Below, one piece after another: positions 14,591-21,594 of a DNA stretch of 21,656 nt; position 1 is the stretch's first letter; the number at the start of each line of letters is the position of its first letter. The notes beneath the pieces are model-generated. The model worked only from the letters and a program-made list of their open reading frames with translations, made no database searches and had not been told where the DNA came from. The translations under genes were made by a program, and so were the position numbers. Source of the DNA: an uncultured Bacteroidota bacterium (GTDB lineage: Bacteria; Bacteroidota; Bacteroidia; Chitinophagales; Chitinophagaceae); NCBI GenBank assembly GCA_903905685.1, contig CAIVHI010000437.1:1-21656 (forward strand), written 5' to 3'.

Positions 14591-15664
14591 TTAATGGATA
14601 ATTTCTTTTTCGGCCCCCTCAAACAGCGACAATTGGATTCTTACCCCCTCATCGTGTATTTTTTCGAACAAGGCCACCACGAAATCGGGCGATAGGTGCT
14701 TGGCAGCAGCGCGGTTGCGGCAGTTTTCTACAATTTCGCGCCAGCGTCCGGGTTGGTAAACCGTCAAGTTGTGCTCTTTTTTCATGAGCCCAATTTCTTC
14801 ACTCAGCCTAATGCGCAGTGCCAGAATGTCGATGAGCTCGGCATCCAGATTGTCTATCGACTGTCGGTAATGGTCCAATTGCGCCATGCCCGAGAGATTG
14901 GGAGAGAACTCGGTGCGAATGGTGAGGTTGTCCAGTAAAAGTTTCAGGGTTGCTGGTGAGATTTGCTGTGCGGCATCGCTCAAGGCAACCTCCGGGTTAG
15001 GGTGGGTCTCAATCATGAGGCCGTCAAACTTCATGTCCATGGCCTTTTGCGCCGTTTCGGCCACCCGCTTGCGGTCGCCCGATATGTGGCTGGGGTCGCA
15101 AAACAGCGGAAGGTCGGGTCGGCGGCGTTTCAGTTCTATTGGAATCATCCAGTTGGGAGGGTTGCGGTAACCCGATGCCGACCCATAACTCGTGAATCCG
15201 CGGTGCACGGCGGCAATTTCGGTGATGCCTGCTTTCTGCAATCGCTCTATCGCCCCTATCCAAAGCTCGATGTCGGGCGTTACTGGGTTTTTAACCATAA
15301 CGGGTATGCCCGTTCCGCGCAACGCATCGGCAAGGAGTTGCACTTGGAATGGGTTTACGGTTGTGCGGGCGCCAATCCATACCACATCTATGCCGTGCGC
15401 CAATGCGGCTTCGGCATGGGCGGGTTCGGCAATCTCTACCGAAACGGGCAGTCCAAATTGCCGCTTCACTTCCTGCAGCCACTCCAGCGCAGGAATGCCG
15501 CGCCCTTCGAAATGCCCCGGGCGCGTGCGGGGTTTCCAAACACCCGCACGAAACAGGCGAACGGGCAGGCCCTGTAGTCCAGCCGCAGTCTCCAGCACCT
15601 GTTCCCGCGTTTCGGCACTGCACGGCCCGGCAATCACAAACGGTTTTGCACCATCAAAAAACAT
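14591..15664 (-). CDS. Bifunctional 3-deoxy-7-phosphoheptulonate synthase / chorismate mutase
   Basis: A cytosolic enzyme of 357 residues joining the first step of the shikimate pathway (phosphoenolpyruvate plus erythrose-4-phosphate to DAHP) with the chorismate-to-prephenate step leading to phenylalanine and tyrosine. Residues 1-250 are a DAHP synthase of the KDO8P-synthase-like (I-beta) type: AGPCSAE, then KPRTRPGHFEGRG, FCDPSHISG, IETHPNPEVALSD. Expected metal ligands are Cys15, His193, Glu219 and Asp230. Residues 263-345 form an AroQ-type helical chorismate mutase (LDHYRQSIDNLDAELIDILA, IGLMKKE, FEKIHDEGVRIQ). The order synthase-mutase is that of the Bacteroidota enzyme and the reverse of the Bacillus fusion; the mutase part in such fusions commonly mediates allosteric feedback. 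A -7 box lies immediately upstream. The methyltransferase gene follows after 23 bases. Confidence 0.94.
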   Translation of the reverse strand: MFFDGAKPFVIAGPCSAETREQVLETAAGLQGLPVRLFRAGVWKPRTRPGHFEGRGIPALEWLQEVKRQFGLPVSVEIAEPAHAEAALAHGIDVVWIGARTTVNPFQVQLLADALRGTGIPVMVKNPVTPDIELWIGAIERLQKAGITEIAAVHRGFTSYGSASGYRNPPNWMIPIELKRRRPDLPLFCDPSHISGDRKRVAETAQKAMDMKFDGLMIETHPNPEVALSDAAQQISPATLKLLLDNLTIRTEFSPNLSGMAQLDHYRQSIDNLDAELIDILALRIRLSEEIGLMKKEHNLTVYQPGRWREIVENCRNRAAAKHLSPDFVVALFEKIHDEGVRIQLSLFEGAEKEIIH

Positions 15665-15668
15665 CGCG

Positions 15669-15676
15669 CAAAGTTA
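15669..15676 (-). promoter_or_regulatory. -7 box (TAACTTTG) abutting the DAHP synthase start
   Basis: On the minus strand TAACTTTG, an exact match to TAnnTTTG, is followed by only four bases (CGCG) before the ATG. In Bacteroidota the first transcribed base lies a few bases after this box, so the transcript would start at or next to the start codon, giving a leaderless mRNA. No clear -33 element is seen. It lies within the 51-base gap after the Tudor-like gene. Confidence 0.5.
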
Positions 15677-15715
15677 CGGGTCGAACTACACATTCCGACT
15701 ATCGCACCATCACCA

Positions 15716-16261
15716 TTAGTCCCTGCCGCCGGCACCTTTGAACTGGTGGACGGGTTCTTTGAACAATACATTGAAAGTGGTTAGGGAGCCATAGACGGCA
15801 GTAATATACTGTTGCAGTTCCACCTTGTCAGAGTCGTCCATTTCCTTGTGGGCATTGATTTTTTGTTCCAATACCCTTAGCCGGTCGCGAATCATCACGA
15901 TTTTGTGGAAGAATGTCTCTATCGGCACTTCTTTAGATTGCAAAGTGGGGTCGCCGGGCTTCATCACCAACATACCGCGTTTCCACCGCAGTGCTATCGG
16001 CACGATTTGGGTGTCATGCAGGCGCTGGTCCAGGATGTTCGACAATGCCTGCTCGATGTCGGCCAGCGTAATGGCCGTGTTTTCTACAGCCCCTTCGGCG
16101 GCCTCCAGTACCTTCAAATCCTGAAAATCCTTGCTGATGTTCTTCGTGCCCTGTTGCGATTTGAACCAAATCGTATAAGACTCCAATGCAGAGTCTACCA
16201 CCACGCCGCGGCCAAAATGGGGGTGCTCCACCCTTGACCCTATACCCAGTTGTTTGTCCAT
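15716..16261 (-). CDS. Conserved Bacteroidota protein with N-terminal Tudor/SH3-like motif
   Basis: A 181-residue protein without signal peptide or membrane segment. The N-terminal 50 residues (GIGSRVEHPHFGRGVVVDS, then YTIWFKSQQG and ISKDF) match the beta-barrel motif VxHPxFGxGxV seen at the C-terminus of UvrD/PcrA helicases and other nucleic-acid-associated proteins. The rest is largely helical, with a probable coiled coil around residues 115-160 (FFHKIVMIRDRLRVLEQKI). I recognise it as a widespread conserved hypothetical of Bacteroidota but know no demonstrated function; an RNA polymerase or nucleic-acid link is inference from the N-terminal motif. The open frame extends 32 codons further upstream, but I start at the internal ATG because homology-like sequence starts there and a near-consensus CAATTTTG box lies 25-30 bases before it. 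It is divergent from the transglutaminase gene and 51 bases upstream of DAHP synthase. Confidence 0.75.
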   Translation of the reverse strand: MDKQLGIGSRVEHPHFGRGVVVDSALESYTIWFKSQQGTKNISKDFQDLKVLEAAEGAVENTAITLADIEQALSNILDQRLHDTQIVPIALRWKRGMLVMKPGDPTLQSKEVPIETFFHKIVMIRDRLRVLEQKINAHKEMDDSDKVELQQYITAVYGSLTTFNVLFKEPVHQFKGAGGRD

Positions 16262-16410
16262 ATCCTGAAAATAAGGATGAAAATACACAAAATTGCCGGG
16301 CTCGCCAACCCCGCAATGGGTGTAGGTTGCAACTATCCCCACATGCCGGCTAGGCATTTTAACAGAATCCGAATTGAAATTCCGTTATTTTTATCGAGTC
16401 ATTGCACCTT

Positions 16411-19032
16411 ATGGGTATTCAGAGAGCCGCACCTGTCAACGAATTTCTGGCCAAACTGCTATTTCTTCTATTGCCGACAGCCGGAATTGCCTATTTCCTG
16501 CTCGATCACCTCAATAGCTACTTCTCCATCCTCCGCAATGATGCATGGGGTCAAACATTCGATTTTGCTATTGGCATGTTCTGCGCGGCTCTGGTCTTTT
16601 CGTTCTTGCGGCACAGGTTCCTCCCCTCGTTTGCCTGCTTGCTTATAGGCCATTATTTTGTTTACTTGGGGCTCGACCGCAATGCCACGGGCGAGTTCGA
16701 CACATTCTTCATTGCTCGCGAGTTCCAGATATTTGCCACCCTGCTGTCTTCAGGTTGGATTATGGGGTGGGGCTTTGCCCGCATCAGGTATTGGTCGGTG
16801 GGCACTGCCGTTTTGCTGTTGTCGGGCTGTATCGCCATTATAGCCAAATCGCGGATGGAGACCGTGCGCGAACTCATTACCGCGTTTGCCCCGGCGCTGC
16901 TGTTCTCGGTCTACATCATTTTTACCGCAGAACAGATATATGGCTACAAAGACAAGTCGAAAAAGTTTTGGTGGTTCCTTACTGCCCGGCTCGTGGGGTT
17001 CTTGGCGATCGTTGTCCTCCTGTTTGCAGGAGTAACCTACCTGATGCGCGACACGCTGCAGCAGGTGGTGGACAATTATGGCGGGCAGGGCAAGGAGGGC
17101 TCCAACGAGATGTTGAAGCGCAACAAAGACGGCACCTTCAACCTGAAAGACTACCAAAAGCTGCGTAGCTCGCAGGGGCGCAGCAACGAGCTGTTGTTTT
17201 GCGCCCATATCGACAACTTCTTCCCCGGCACCACCGAACCTAACCCGCTCTATCTTACGGCCTTCTACTTCACGAAGTTCGACACCTCCACCGAGACCTT
17301 CGAGCGCGATTCCACTATTCCCTACAACGACCTTTTCGAGCCGGACCCGTCGAAAATGCAACTGTTCTCCACAAAGGCCGATTCCTCTGTATTGACCAAT
17401 TCTTTGGGTGACGACTACCGGAAGATCGTGGAGATAGAGATATACGCCAAGTCGCTATCACCCGAGACCTACTTGGCACCCAATGCCGGCTTCTTCGTGC
17501 AGCCCATCACCATCGAGAAGGACTTTAGGCAGGAATTCAAATCGGCTTTCCGGGCCAAAAGTTATGTATCGGAGTTGAACAGTGCCTACTTCGTGTACAA
17601 TATCAACAAGCCGGAATGGCGCAATTTTCAGGAAATGCGCAACAATGTGCTGCGCAGATATACCAACTACTCCAAGGTGGACAAGGCTTTTATGGCCTAC
17701 TACACCAAAATGCCCTCCAACCCCAACTTCAAGAAGATTGCCGACTTGGCGCATTCCATTACCGATACCGCGAAAACGCCGGTAGACAAAGTCTTGGCGC
17801 TGCGCAATTACTATCTGGCCAAGGATGCCAACGGCGATGCCGTGTATGAATATACCGACAACCCCGGCGAGCCGGACATACCCAATGCATCGAAACTGAT
17901 GTACTTCCTTTTTGAAAACCACAAGGGGTATTGTGCCTATTATGCAGGAGCTACCTTGTTCATGCTCAGGGCCATAGGTATACCATCGCGCATTGCGGTG
18001 GGCTTCTTGACGGAGAACCGGGCGGACAAAAACAAGGGCTGGTATTGGTACTACGCCAAGCAGGCGCATGCCTGGGTGCAGGTCTACTTCCCCGGCCTCG
18101 GTTGGCTCGATTTCGATACCACCGTGGGCAATAGCGAGGCCCACGAGAGCCCCACGCCCGACGGCACGCCGCCCATGCAGCCGCCCAAGGCTTGGCTGGC
18201 CGCCGATGGCGTGGTGGAAGACGTGGACACGGTGCGCAAGCTCCTGCAATTCTCCATTCGCCAATTTGTATTTCACGACAAAGACTACCGCCTGCCCGCA
18301 CGCCTATCGCTAAAGATGGATGTGAAGGTAGCCACTATTTACCGCGACAGCATAGCGTTGCCCCTGGCACAGGTGCAAAAGGGCGATGAAGGAACCGTGG
18401 TATCCTACGCCGATGCCATGAAGCGTATAGAGCCGGGATCCGAAGAATCGGCTCTGGCGGTAGTGAAGCGTTGGCCCACACCGGTGCCGTCAGACGAGGT
18501 CTACCTGAAACTGAAGGACGTATCCGCACCACCCAAGACCGAACAGGTGAAGCCGACTGCCACGATGGCCGACGCGAAGTTGTTGCTAATCGAGATTGGG
18601 GCCGGTGCACTAGCCATACTCATTCTGTTGTTGAGTACGGGCCGGCTGGTATTGGCCTACTTGAAAATGCGTTTCCGGAAGGCTGCCAAGCCTGGTGACA
18701 AAGCCTATTGGGCCTACATGGCGTCGTGCTACTACCTGCACATGGTGGGTGTGCCCCGAGGTAGCCTCACCCCATTGCAGTATGCCACCCGCGCCGTTGA
18801 CCCAGCTTTCGGCACCTCCTTCTCACGTTTTATGACCCTTTACCTCAAGTGCAAGTATGCCAAGCAGCCCCTCACGGCCGCCGAGGCAGCATTTGTAGAA
18901 CAATTCCTCGCTCCATTCTTGGCCACTATAGGCACAGCCACCCGCCGGAAGGAACACCTTAAAGGTTGGCTCAACCCCTTCAGGTGCGTGTTTTTCTTTA
19001 CGGGTGTGCCGAATGAGGAGTTTGAAGGATGA
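16411..19032 (+). CDS. TgpA-like membrane protein with periplasmic transglutaminase domain
   Basis: An 873-residue inner-membrane protein. Residues 1 to about 215 hold six or so hydrophobic segments, followed by a large soluble region presumably in the periplasm, one membrane segment near 732-755 (LLLIEIGAGALAILILLL), and a cytoplasmic helical tail of about 110 residues resembling the DUF4129 region of TgpA. The transglutaminase-like core shows the Cys-His-Asp triad: Cys508 in HKGYCAYYAGATLFMLRA, His553 in KQAHAWVQVYFPG, and Asp569 in GWLDFDTT. The family cross-links or hydrolyses peptides at the cell envelope; the substrate here is unknown. In many bacteria such genes sit beside a MoxR ATPase and a DUF58 gene, which are absent here. 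I start at the first ATG, as the three upstream codons would need TTG. No terminator is evident after the stop. Confidence 0.87.
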   Translation: MGIQRAAPVNEFLAKLLFLLLPTAGIAYFLLDHLNSYFSILRNDAWGQTFDFAIGMFCAALVFSFLRHRFLPSFACLLIGHYFVYLGLDRNATGEFDTFFIAREFQIFATLLSSGWIMGWGFARIRYWSVGTAVLLLSGCIAIIAKSRMETVRELITAFAPALLFSVYIIFTAEQIYGYKDKSKKFWWFLTARLVGFLAIVVLLFAGVTYLMRDTLQQVVDNYGGQGKEGSNEMLKRNKDGTFNLKDYQKLRSSQGRSNELLFCAHIDNFFPGTTEPNPLYLTAFYFTKFDTSTETFERDSTIPYNDLFEPDPSKMQLFSTKADSSVLTNSLGDDYRKIVEIEIYAKSLSPETYLAPNAGFFVQPITIEKDFRQEFKSAFRAKSYVSELNSAYFVYNINKPEWRNFQEMRNNVLRRYTNYSKVDKAFMAYYTKMPSNPNFKKIADLAHSITDTAKTPVDKVLALRNYYLAKDANGDAVYEYTDNPGEPDIPNASKLMYFLFENHKGYCAYYAGATLFMLRAIGIPSRIAVGFLTENRADKNKGWYWYYAKQAHAWVQVYFPGLGWLDFDTTVGNSEAHESPTPDGTPPMQPPKAWLAADGVVEDVDTVRKLLQFSIRQFVFHDKDYRLPARLSLKMDVKVATIYRDSIALPLAQVQKGDEGTVVSYADAMKRIEPGSEESALAVVKRWPTPVPSDEVYLKLKDVSAPPKTEQVKPTATMADAKLLLIEIGAGALAILILLLSTGRLVLAYLKMRFRKAAKPGDKAYWAYMASCYYLHMVGVPRGSLTPLQYATRAVDPAFGTSFSRFMTLYLKCKYAKQPLTAAEAAFVEQFLAPFLATIGTATRRKEHLKGWLNPFRCVFFFTGVPNEEFEG

Positions 19033-19157
19033 TGGGGGTTGGTTATATTTTCCGCCCGTCTGAAAAAATCATCAATTTCAAGCTAACGGGAAATTTGCCT
19101 GATACTATCCGATTGGTGGGTCCGCCTCCGGTTCATTCGTTCTCGAAAAACTGGGCT

Positions 19158-19354
19158 GATGCTTAAGGCCTCAAACGTGTATTGCAAACCGACTCCACTT
19201 GAAAGACGATGGGGAGGGTATTGCACGCAATCAAAAGGTGAATACCAGAGGGCCGCAGGGACATCATCCGGTAGCGGAAGAGGTGCGATACCTCCGGCAT
19301 CGTCAACCTCCGGTTTGGCGTTATGGGCTATAATCGTGCGATGCTGAAGGCATC
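19158..19354. repeat. Gap with two related hairpin-forming direct repeats, possible dispersed-element remnant
   Basis: The gap between the transglutaminase and mntA genes (379 bases) has no convincing gene. It is bounded by an imperfect direct repeat: GATGCTTAAGGCCTC at 19158-19172 and GATGCTGAAGGCATC at 19340-19354, 13 of 15 identical and 182 bases apart. The right copy is a perfect hairpin (CGATGC-TGAAG-GCATCG), the left copy an imperfect one. Between them GAGGT-GCGAT-ACCTC forms a further stem near 19280-19294. Short open frames on both strands look like chance reading of structured DNA. A REP-like or miniature mobile element is suspected but not shown by this window alone. Confidence 0.4.
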
Positions 19355-19373
19355 GTTCGAAATGCATCAAATT

Positions 19374-19398
19374 ATGCCACTCAAGGCATAAAAATGCC
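19374..19398 (+). promoter_or_regulatory. Three alternating half-sites (ATGCC, GGCAT, ATGCC) before mntA
   Basis: ATGCC at 19374-19378, GGCAT at 19385-19389 and ATGCC at 19394-19398 can form two mutually exclusive hairpins, with loops of six bases or of four A. The last half-site ends one base before the -7 box of the toxin-antitoxin operon. It may be an operator for autoregulation or an alternative RNA/DNA structure; this is inference. Confidence 0.35.
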
Positions 19399-19399
19399 C

Positions 19400-19407
19400 T
19401 AAATTTG
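19400..19407 (+). promoter_or_regulatory. -7 box (TAAATTTG) abutting the mntA start
   Basis: TAAATTTG matches TAnnTTTG exactly and is separated from the mntA ATG by four bases (TGAT), the same arrangement as at DAHP synthase. A leaderless or nearly leaderless transcript is predicted. No -33 element is recognisable. Confidence 0.5.
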
Positions 19408-19411
19408 TGAT

Positions 19412-19714
19412 ATGGAAAAACTGGTAGCGCTGCATATGCCCCAAATCAAGAGCCTCATGGTGGCCCATGGGGTGGAGCGCGCCTACCTTTTTGGCAGTGC
19501 CGCCAAGGGCACCATGACAGACGACAGCGATATAGACTTCATCATCAAATTCCCTGACGACATGGATTTTATCGCCTACTCCGACAATTACTTCGCCCTA
19601 GCCCACGAGCTGGAGTCGCTCCTGCACCGCAGTGTAGACCTTGTTACCGAGAAAACGTTGCAAAATCCCTACTTGATAAACGAAATTGATGGACATAAAT
19701 TGAGGCTAGTTTGA
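19412..19714 (+). CDS. mntA: MntA-like nucleotidyltransferase antitoxin (MNT domain)
   Basis: A 100-residue minimal nucleotidyltransferase. The motif GS-x10-DxD is intact: Gly28-Ser29 in YLFGSAAKG, then Asp40 and Asp42 in SDIDFIIKF, so it is probably active. A further conserved acidic position is in HRSVDLV near the C-terminal end. In the characterised Shewanella HepT/MntA system the MNT protein neutralises the HEPN RNase toxin by adding AMP to a tyrosine near its active site, and the same tyrosine motif is present in the downstream toxin frame. Here the antitoxin gene is first and the stop TGA is followed directly by an ATG (TGAATG), suggesting coupled translation of the second gene. A -7 box and alternating inverted repeats lie immediately upstream. 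It is clearly accessory and unrelated in function to its neighbours. Confidence 0.88.
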   Translation: MEKLVALHMPQIKSLMVAHGVERAYLFGSAAKGTMTDDSDIDFIIKFPDDMDFIAYSDNYFALAHELESLLHRSVDLVTEKTLQNPYLINEIDGHKLRLV

Positions 19715-19741
19715 ATGGGCAACGTTGAAAAAAATTGCTGA
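19715..19741 (+). other. Candidate slippery start: out-of-frame ATG joined to HepT frame by A7 run
   Basis: ATG at 19715 directly follows the mntA stop and reads ATG GGC AAC GTT GAA AAA AAT TGC TGA, ending after eight codons. The seven A at 19728-19734 create A AAA AAT (19729-19735), which fits the X XXY YYZ heptamer in the ATG frame. Slipping back one base, or adding one A in the mRNA, continues at TTG CTG ACG GAT, the HepT frame, giving MGNVEK(K/N)LLTDIVRSIED. A real one-base deletion in the run, or a sequencing error, would look the same. Confidence 0.6.
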
Positions 19742-20052
19742 CGGATATCGTTAGGTCAATCGAAGACATAGATGTCCATTTGGGGGGACGAAGGGTACTG
19801 GAAGAATTTCTCGGCAATATTACGATACGAAGGGCTGTGGAGAGGGAAGTTGAAATCATAGGGGAGGCGACAAATGGTTTGTTGAAATTGAGCCCTAAAA
19901 CGTCCATTACGTCGGCAAGAAAAATAGTGGATTTGAGGAACCGGGTAATTCATGCCTATGATAAGGTGGATGAAACATTATTGTGGAAATTGGTTGTTGT
20001 GGATATTCCTTTTTTGAAATCTGAAGTTCAGGAGCTTTTGGGTCAATTGTAA
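19735..20052 (+). CDS. hepT: HepT-like HEPN ribonuclease toxin (frame lacks its own ATG)
   Basis: An all-helical HEPN-domain protein, the toxin partner of the MntA-like antitoxin. The visible frame gives 105 residues from TTG at 19735. The catalytic motif R-x4-H-x-Y is intact: Arg68, His73 and Tyr75 in RNRVIHAYDK, with Tyr75 as the expected AMPylation site. The preceding helix REVEIIGEATNGLLKL is also typical. An in-frame TGA at 19726-19728 blocks extension upstream, so the only in-frame starts are TTG or CTG without a Shine-Dalgarno site. Reading from the ATG at 19715 with a one-base backward shift at the A7 run restores a normal 112-residue HepT. I therefore call the gene present, but leave open whether it is expressed from TTG, by slippage or frameshifting, or is inactivated by a recent one-base loss. 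The rest of the frame shows no decay. Confidence 0.8.
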   Translation: MLTDIVRSIEDIDVHLGGRRVLEEFLGNITIRRAVEREVEIIGEATNGLLKLSPKTSITSARKIVDLRNRVIHAYDKVDETLLWKLVVVDIPFLKSEVQELLGQL

Positions 20053-20246
20053 ATTGGTGGTTTGAGGTTGGTTGTAAAGTGGGGTATTGGCGTTTTTTAT
20101 GAAAACAGAGGTTATGGAAAACAATTTGAAAGATTATGGCCGAAGAAAGAGGGGGTATTCACAAGGCCCTCCAACAAAATGATTTCTTTATTTTTCGGTA
20201 GAGTAGGAGGTTCTGATAAGCGATCGTGCCTAGTGCCTAGGCGGAT

Positions 20247-20819
20247 TTACTTTTTTGACACCCCACCCTCACACAACCCCTTCAATGCCGCATTCATTTG
20301 GTCAAATCCCTCCTGCGTATCCCGGTCGAGCATGGTTTTTAGGAGGGGGACCAATAGCCCGCGAAACCTTTCGTATTGGATGAAGGTGCAGGTGGAGTCG
20401 GGGTGGTCGATGATGCGGAAGGTATGCTCGCCGTCGAAAAGGTAAGGCACCCACAGTTTGCCAATCCACCGCAGTTCTTTACTGGGCTCCATACGCAGTA
20501 CCTTGGGTTTGAAGGTCATGCCCTTGTTTCCGGGTGGTTGCAGTAAGACGGTGATGCGCTTCCCAACTTCGGGCTGCCCGGTGAGCGACTTGATGAATGG
20601 GTTCCAAGTGGGGTAGGCTGCGAAATCGGCAAATACCTGCCAAACCTGAGCAGCGGGCTTGTTGATGCGGATTTCGGAGTAGATGACTTTCCCTTTGCGG
20701 ATGACTACACCCGTGGTTTCGTGCGCTTTTTTCATGTCTTGTTGGTTTTGTGCCATGGCCGGTGTCGCGAATATCATTGCTGCTAATGTTGCTATTATGG
20801 TTGTCTTATGCGAAATCAT
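20247..20819 (-). CDS. Exported SRPBCC (START/polyketide-cyclase-like) domain protein
   Basis: A 190-residue protein with a typical signal peptide (MISHKTTIIATLAAMIFATP, cleavage expected after AMA). The remainder is an SRPBCC fold: an N-terminal strand VIYSEIRINKPAAQVWQVFA, helix with FAAYPTWNPFI, then strands with GKRITVLLQPPG, LRWIGKLW, HTFRII and TFIQYERFRG, and a C-terminal helix (TQEGFDQMNAALKGLCE). The fold binds hydrophobic small molecules in a deep pocket; the ligand is unknown. Export of such a domain is less usual than the cytoplasmic form. TTTG followed by CATC lies just before the ATG, only a partial match to the -7 box (CACCTTTG). It is 63 bases downstream of the Crp/Fnr-type regulator on the same strand, so it may be co-transcribed with or controlled by it. 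The 194-base gap on its 3' side shows no gene, only a short GTGCCTA-GTGCCTA direct repeat near the stop. Confidence 0.82.
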   Translation of the reverse strand: MISHKTTIIATLAAMIFATPAMAQNQQDMKKAHETTGVVIRKGKVIYSEIRINKPAAQVWQVFADFAAYPTWNPFIKSLTGQPEVGKRITVLLQPPGNKGMTFKPKVLRMEPSKELRWIGKLWVPYLFDGEHTFRIIDHPDSTCTFIQYERFRGLLVPLLKTMLDRDTQEGFDQMNAALKGLCEGGVSKK

Positions 20820-20882
20820 GATGCAAAGGTGCCATTGCTACACGCCTCAAAACGATAACAAAAGATAAGAAAAACGTCGAGC

Positions 20883-21470
20883 CTACTTCTTGTGCACCCG
20901 GTTGCGGATTCGGCTCAAACTGACCGGCGTGATGCCCAAATAATTGGCCACGTAATGCTGGGGTATGCGCTCCAAGATTTTCGTTTTATTGCCGGCAATC
21001 AAATCCCGATACCGTTCCTCGGGTGTCAGCATCAACAGACCCGCCATGCGTTCTTCCAGCCCCATGGCGAGATATTCGGCTAGGTACCGACAAAATTTTT
21101 GCCACGCCAAGCTCTCCGCGAACAATTGGTTGACTTTGTCGTAAGGGAAAACGATGAGGGTGCAGTCGCTGAGTGCCTCAATCGTTATGTCGGAGGGCTT
21201 GCCGGTAAGACAGCTTATATACGCACCCATCAGGTGGTTTTCGAAGTAGAAATAGGTCGTTTTTTCTTCGCCATCATTCAAGTAAAATTGTCGCAGCATG
21301 CCCTCAAACACCACGGCCACCTCATTCGCCCGCTTGCCTTCCTGTGCAAACAGGTCGTGTTTTTTCAGGGTCTTGATTTGCAGGTGGGATAGCAGCATTT
21401 CCCAATCCTCTTCGGGGAATGGGGTGAATCGCGTGATGGTTTTTCGTAGGATGTTGAATGAGGAGGACAT
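20883..21470 (-). CDS. Crp/Fnr family transcriptional regulator
   Basis: A 195-residue DNA-binding regulator. Residues about 20-115 form a cyclic-nucleotide-binding-like jelly roll (LFAQEGKRANEVAVVFEGML, RQFYLNDGEEKT, ENHLMGAYISCLTGKPSDI). The canonical cAMP-contact residues are not obvious and there is no FNR cysteine cluster, so its signal is unknown. The C-terminal winged helix-turn-helix is at about 165-190, with recognition segment VANYLGITPVSLSRIRNRV, as in many Bacteroidota homologues. The frame extends 30 codons upstream to 21560, but I choose the ATG at 21470 because it gives the family's usual length and start and because a -7 box lies inside the extension. The SRPBCC gene follows after 63 bases. 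Confidence 0.87.
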   Translation of the reverse strand: MSSSFNILRKTITRFTPFPEEDWEMLLSHLQIKTLKKHDLFAQEGKRANEVAVVFEGMLRQFYLNDGEEKTTYFYFENHLMGAYISCLTGKPSDITIEALSDCTLIVFPYDKVNQLFAESLAWQKFCRYLAEYLAMGLEERMAGLLMLTPEERYRDLIAGNKTKILERIPQHYVANYLGITPVSLSRIRNRVHKK

Positions 21471-21494
21471 GGGCACACTGTTTAGCTCGGCGCG

Positions 21495-21502
21495 CAAAAT
21501 TA
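21495..21502 (-). promoter_or_regulatory. -7 box (TAATTTTG) for the Crp/Fnr-type gene
   Basis: The minus strand has TAATTTTG, an exact TAnnTTTG match, 24 bases before the chosen ATG, giving a normal short leader. It supports the shorter reading of the regulator gene. A TTG lies upstream but too close to serve as a standard -33 element. Confidence 0.45.
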
Positions 21503-21594
21503 TGCCGCCAGTCAACACCATAGTATCGCAAGCAACAGGGTAATTGTTCTCAACACCCAATTTAGTGTATGGCAGTAGCCCCGCGAAGTGGGCC

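Noticed and set aside
16262..16357. Thirty-two-residue N-terminal extension of the Tudor-like protein
   Set aside because: The conserved region begins at the internal ATG, and a near-consensus promoter box lies within the extension.
19083..19370. Open frames on both strands in the gap before mntA (95 codons minus, 62 codons plus)
   Set aside because: They overlap each other over structured, repeat-bounded DNA and neither shows a domain. I suspect a dispersed repeat, but would not call a gene.
20062..20445. A 127-codon plus-strand open frame after hepT
   Set aside because: Its second half lies opposite the well-supported SRPBCC gene and its sequence is the antisense of that gene; the first half has no recognisable feature.
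21471..21560. Thirty-residue N-terminal extension of the Crp/Fnr-type protein
   Set aside because: It is not part of the family fold and contains the best -7 box, so the ATG at 21470 is preferred.
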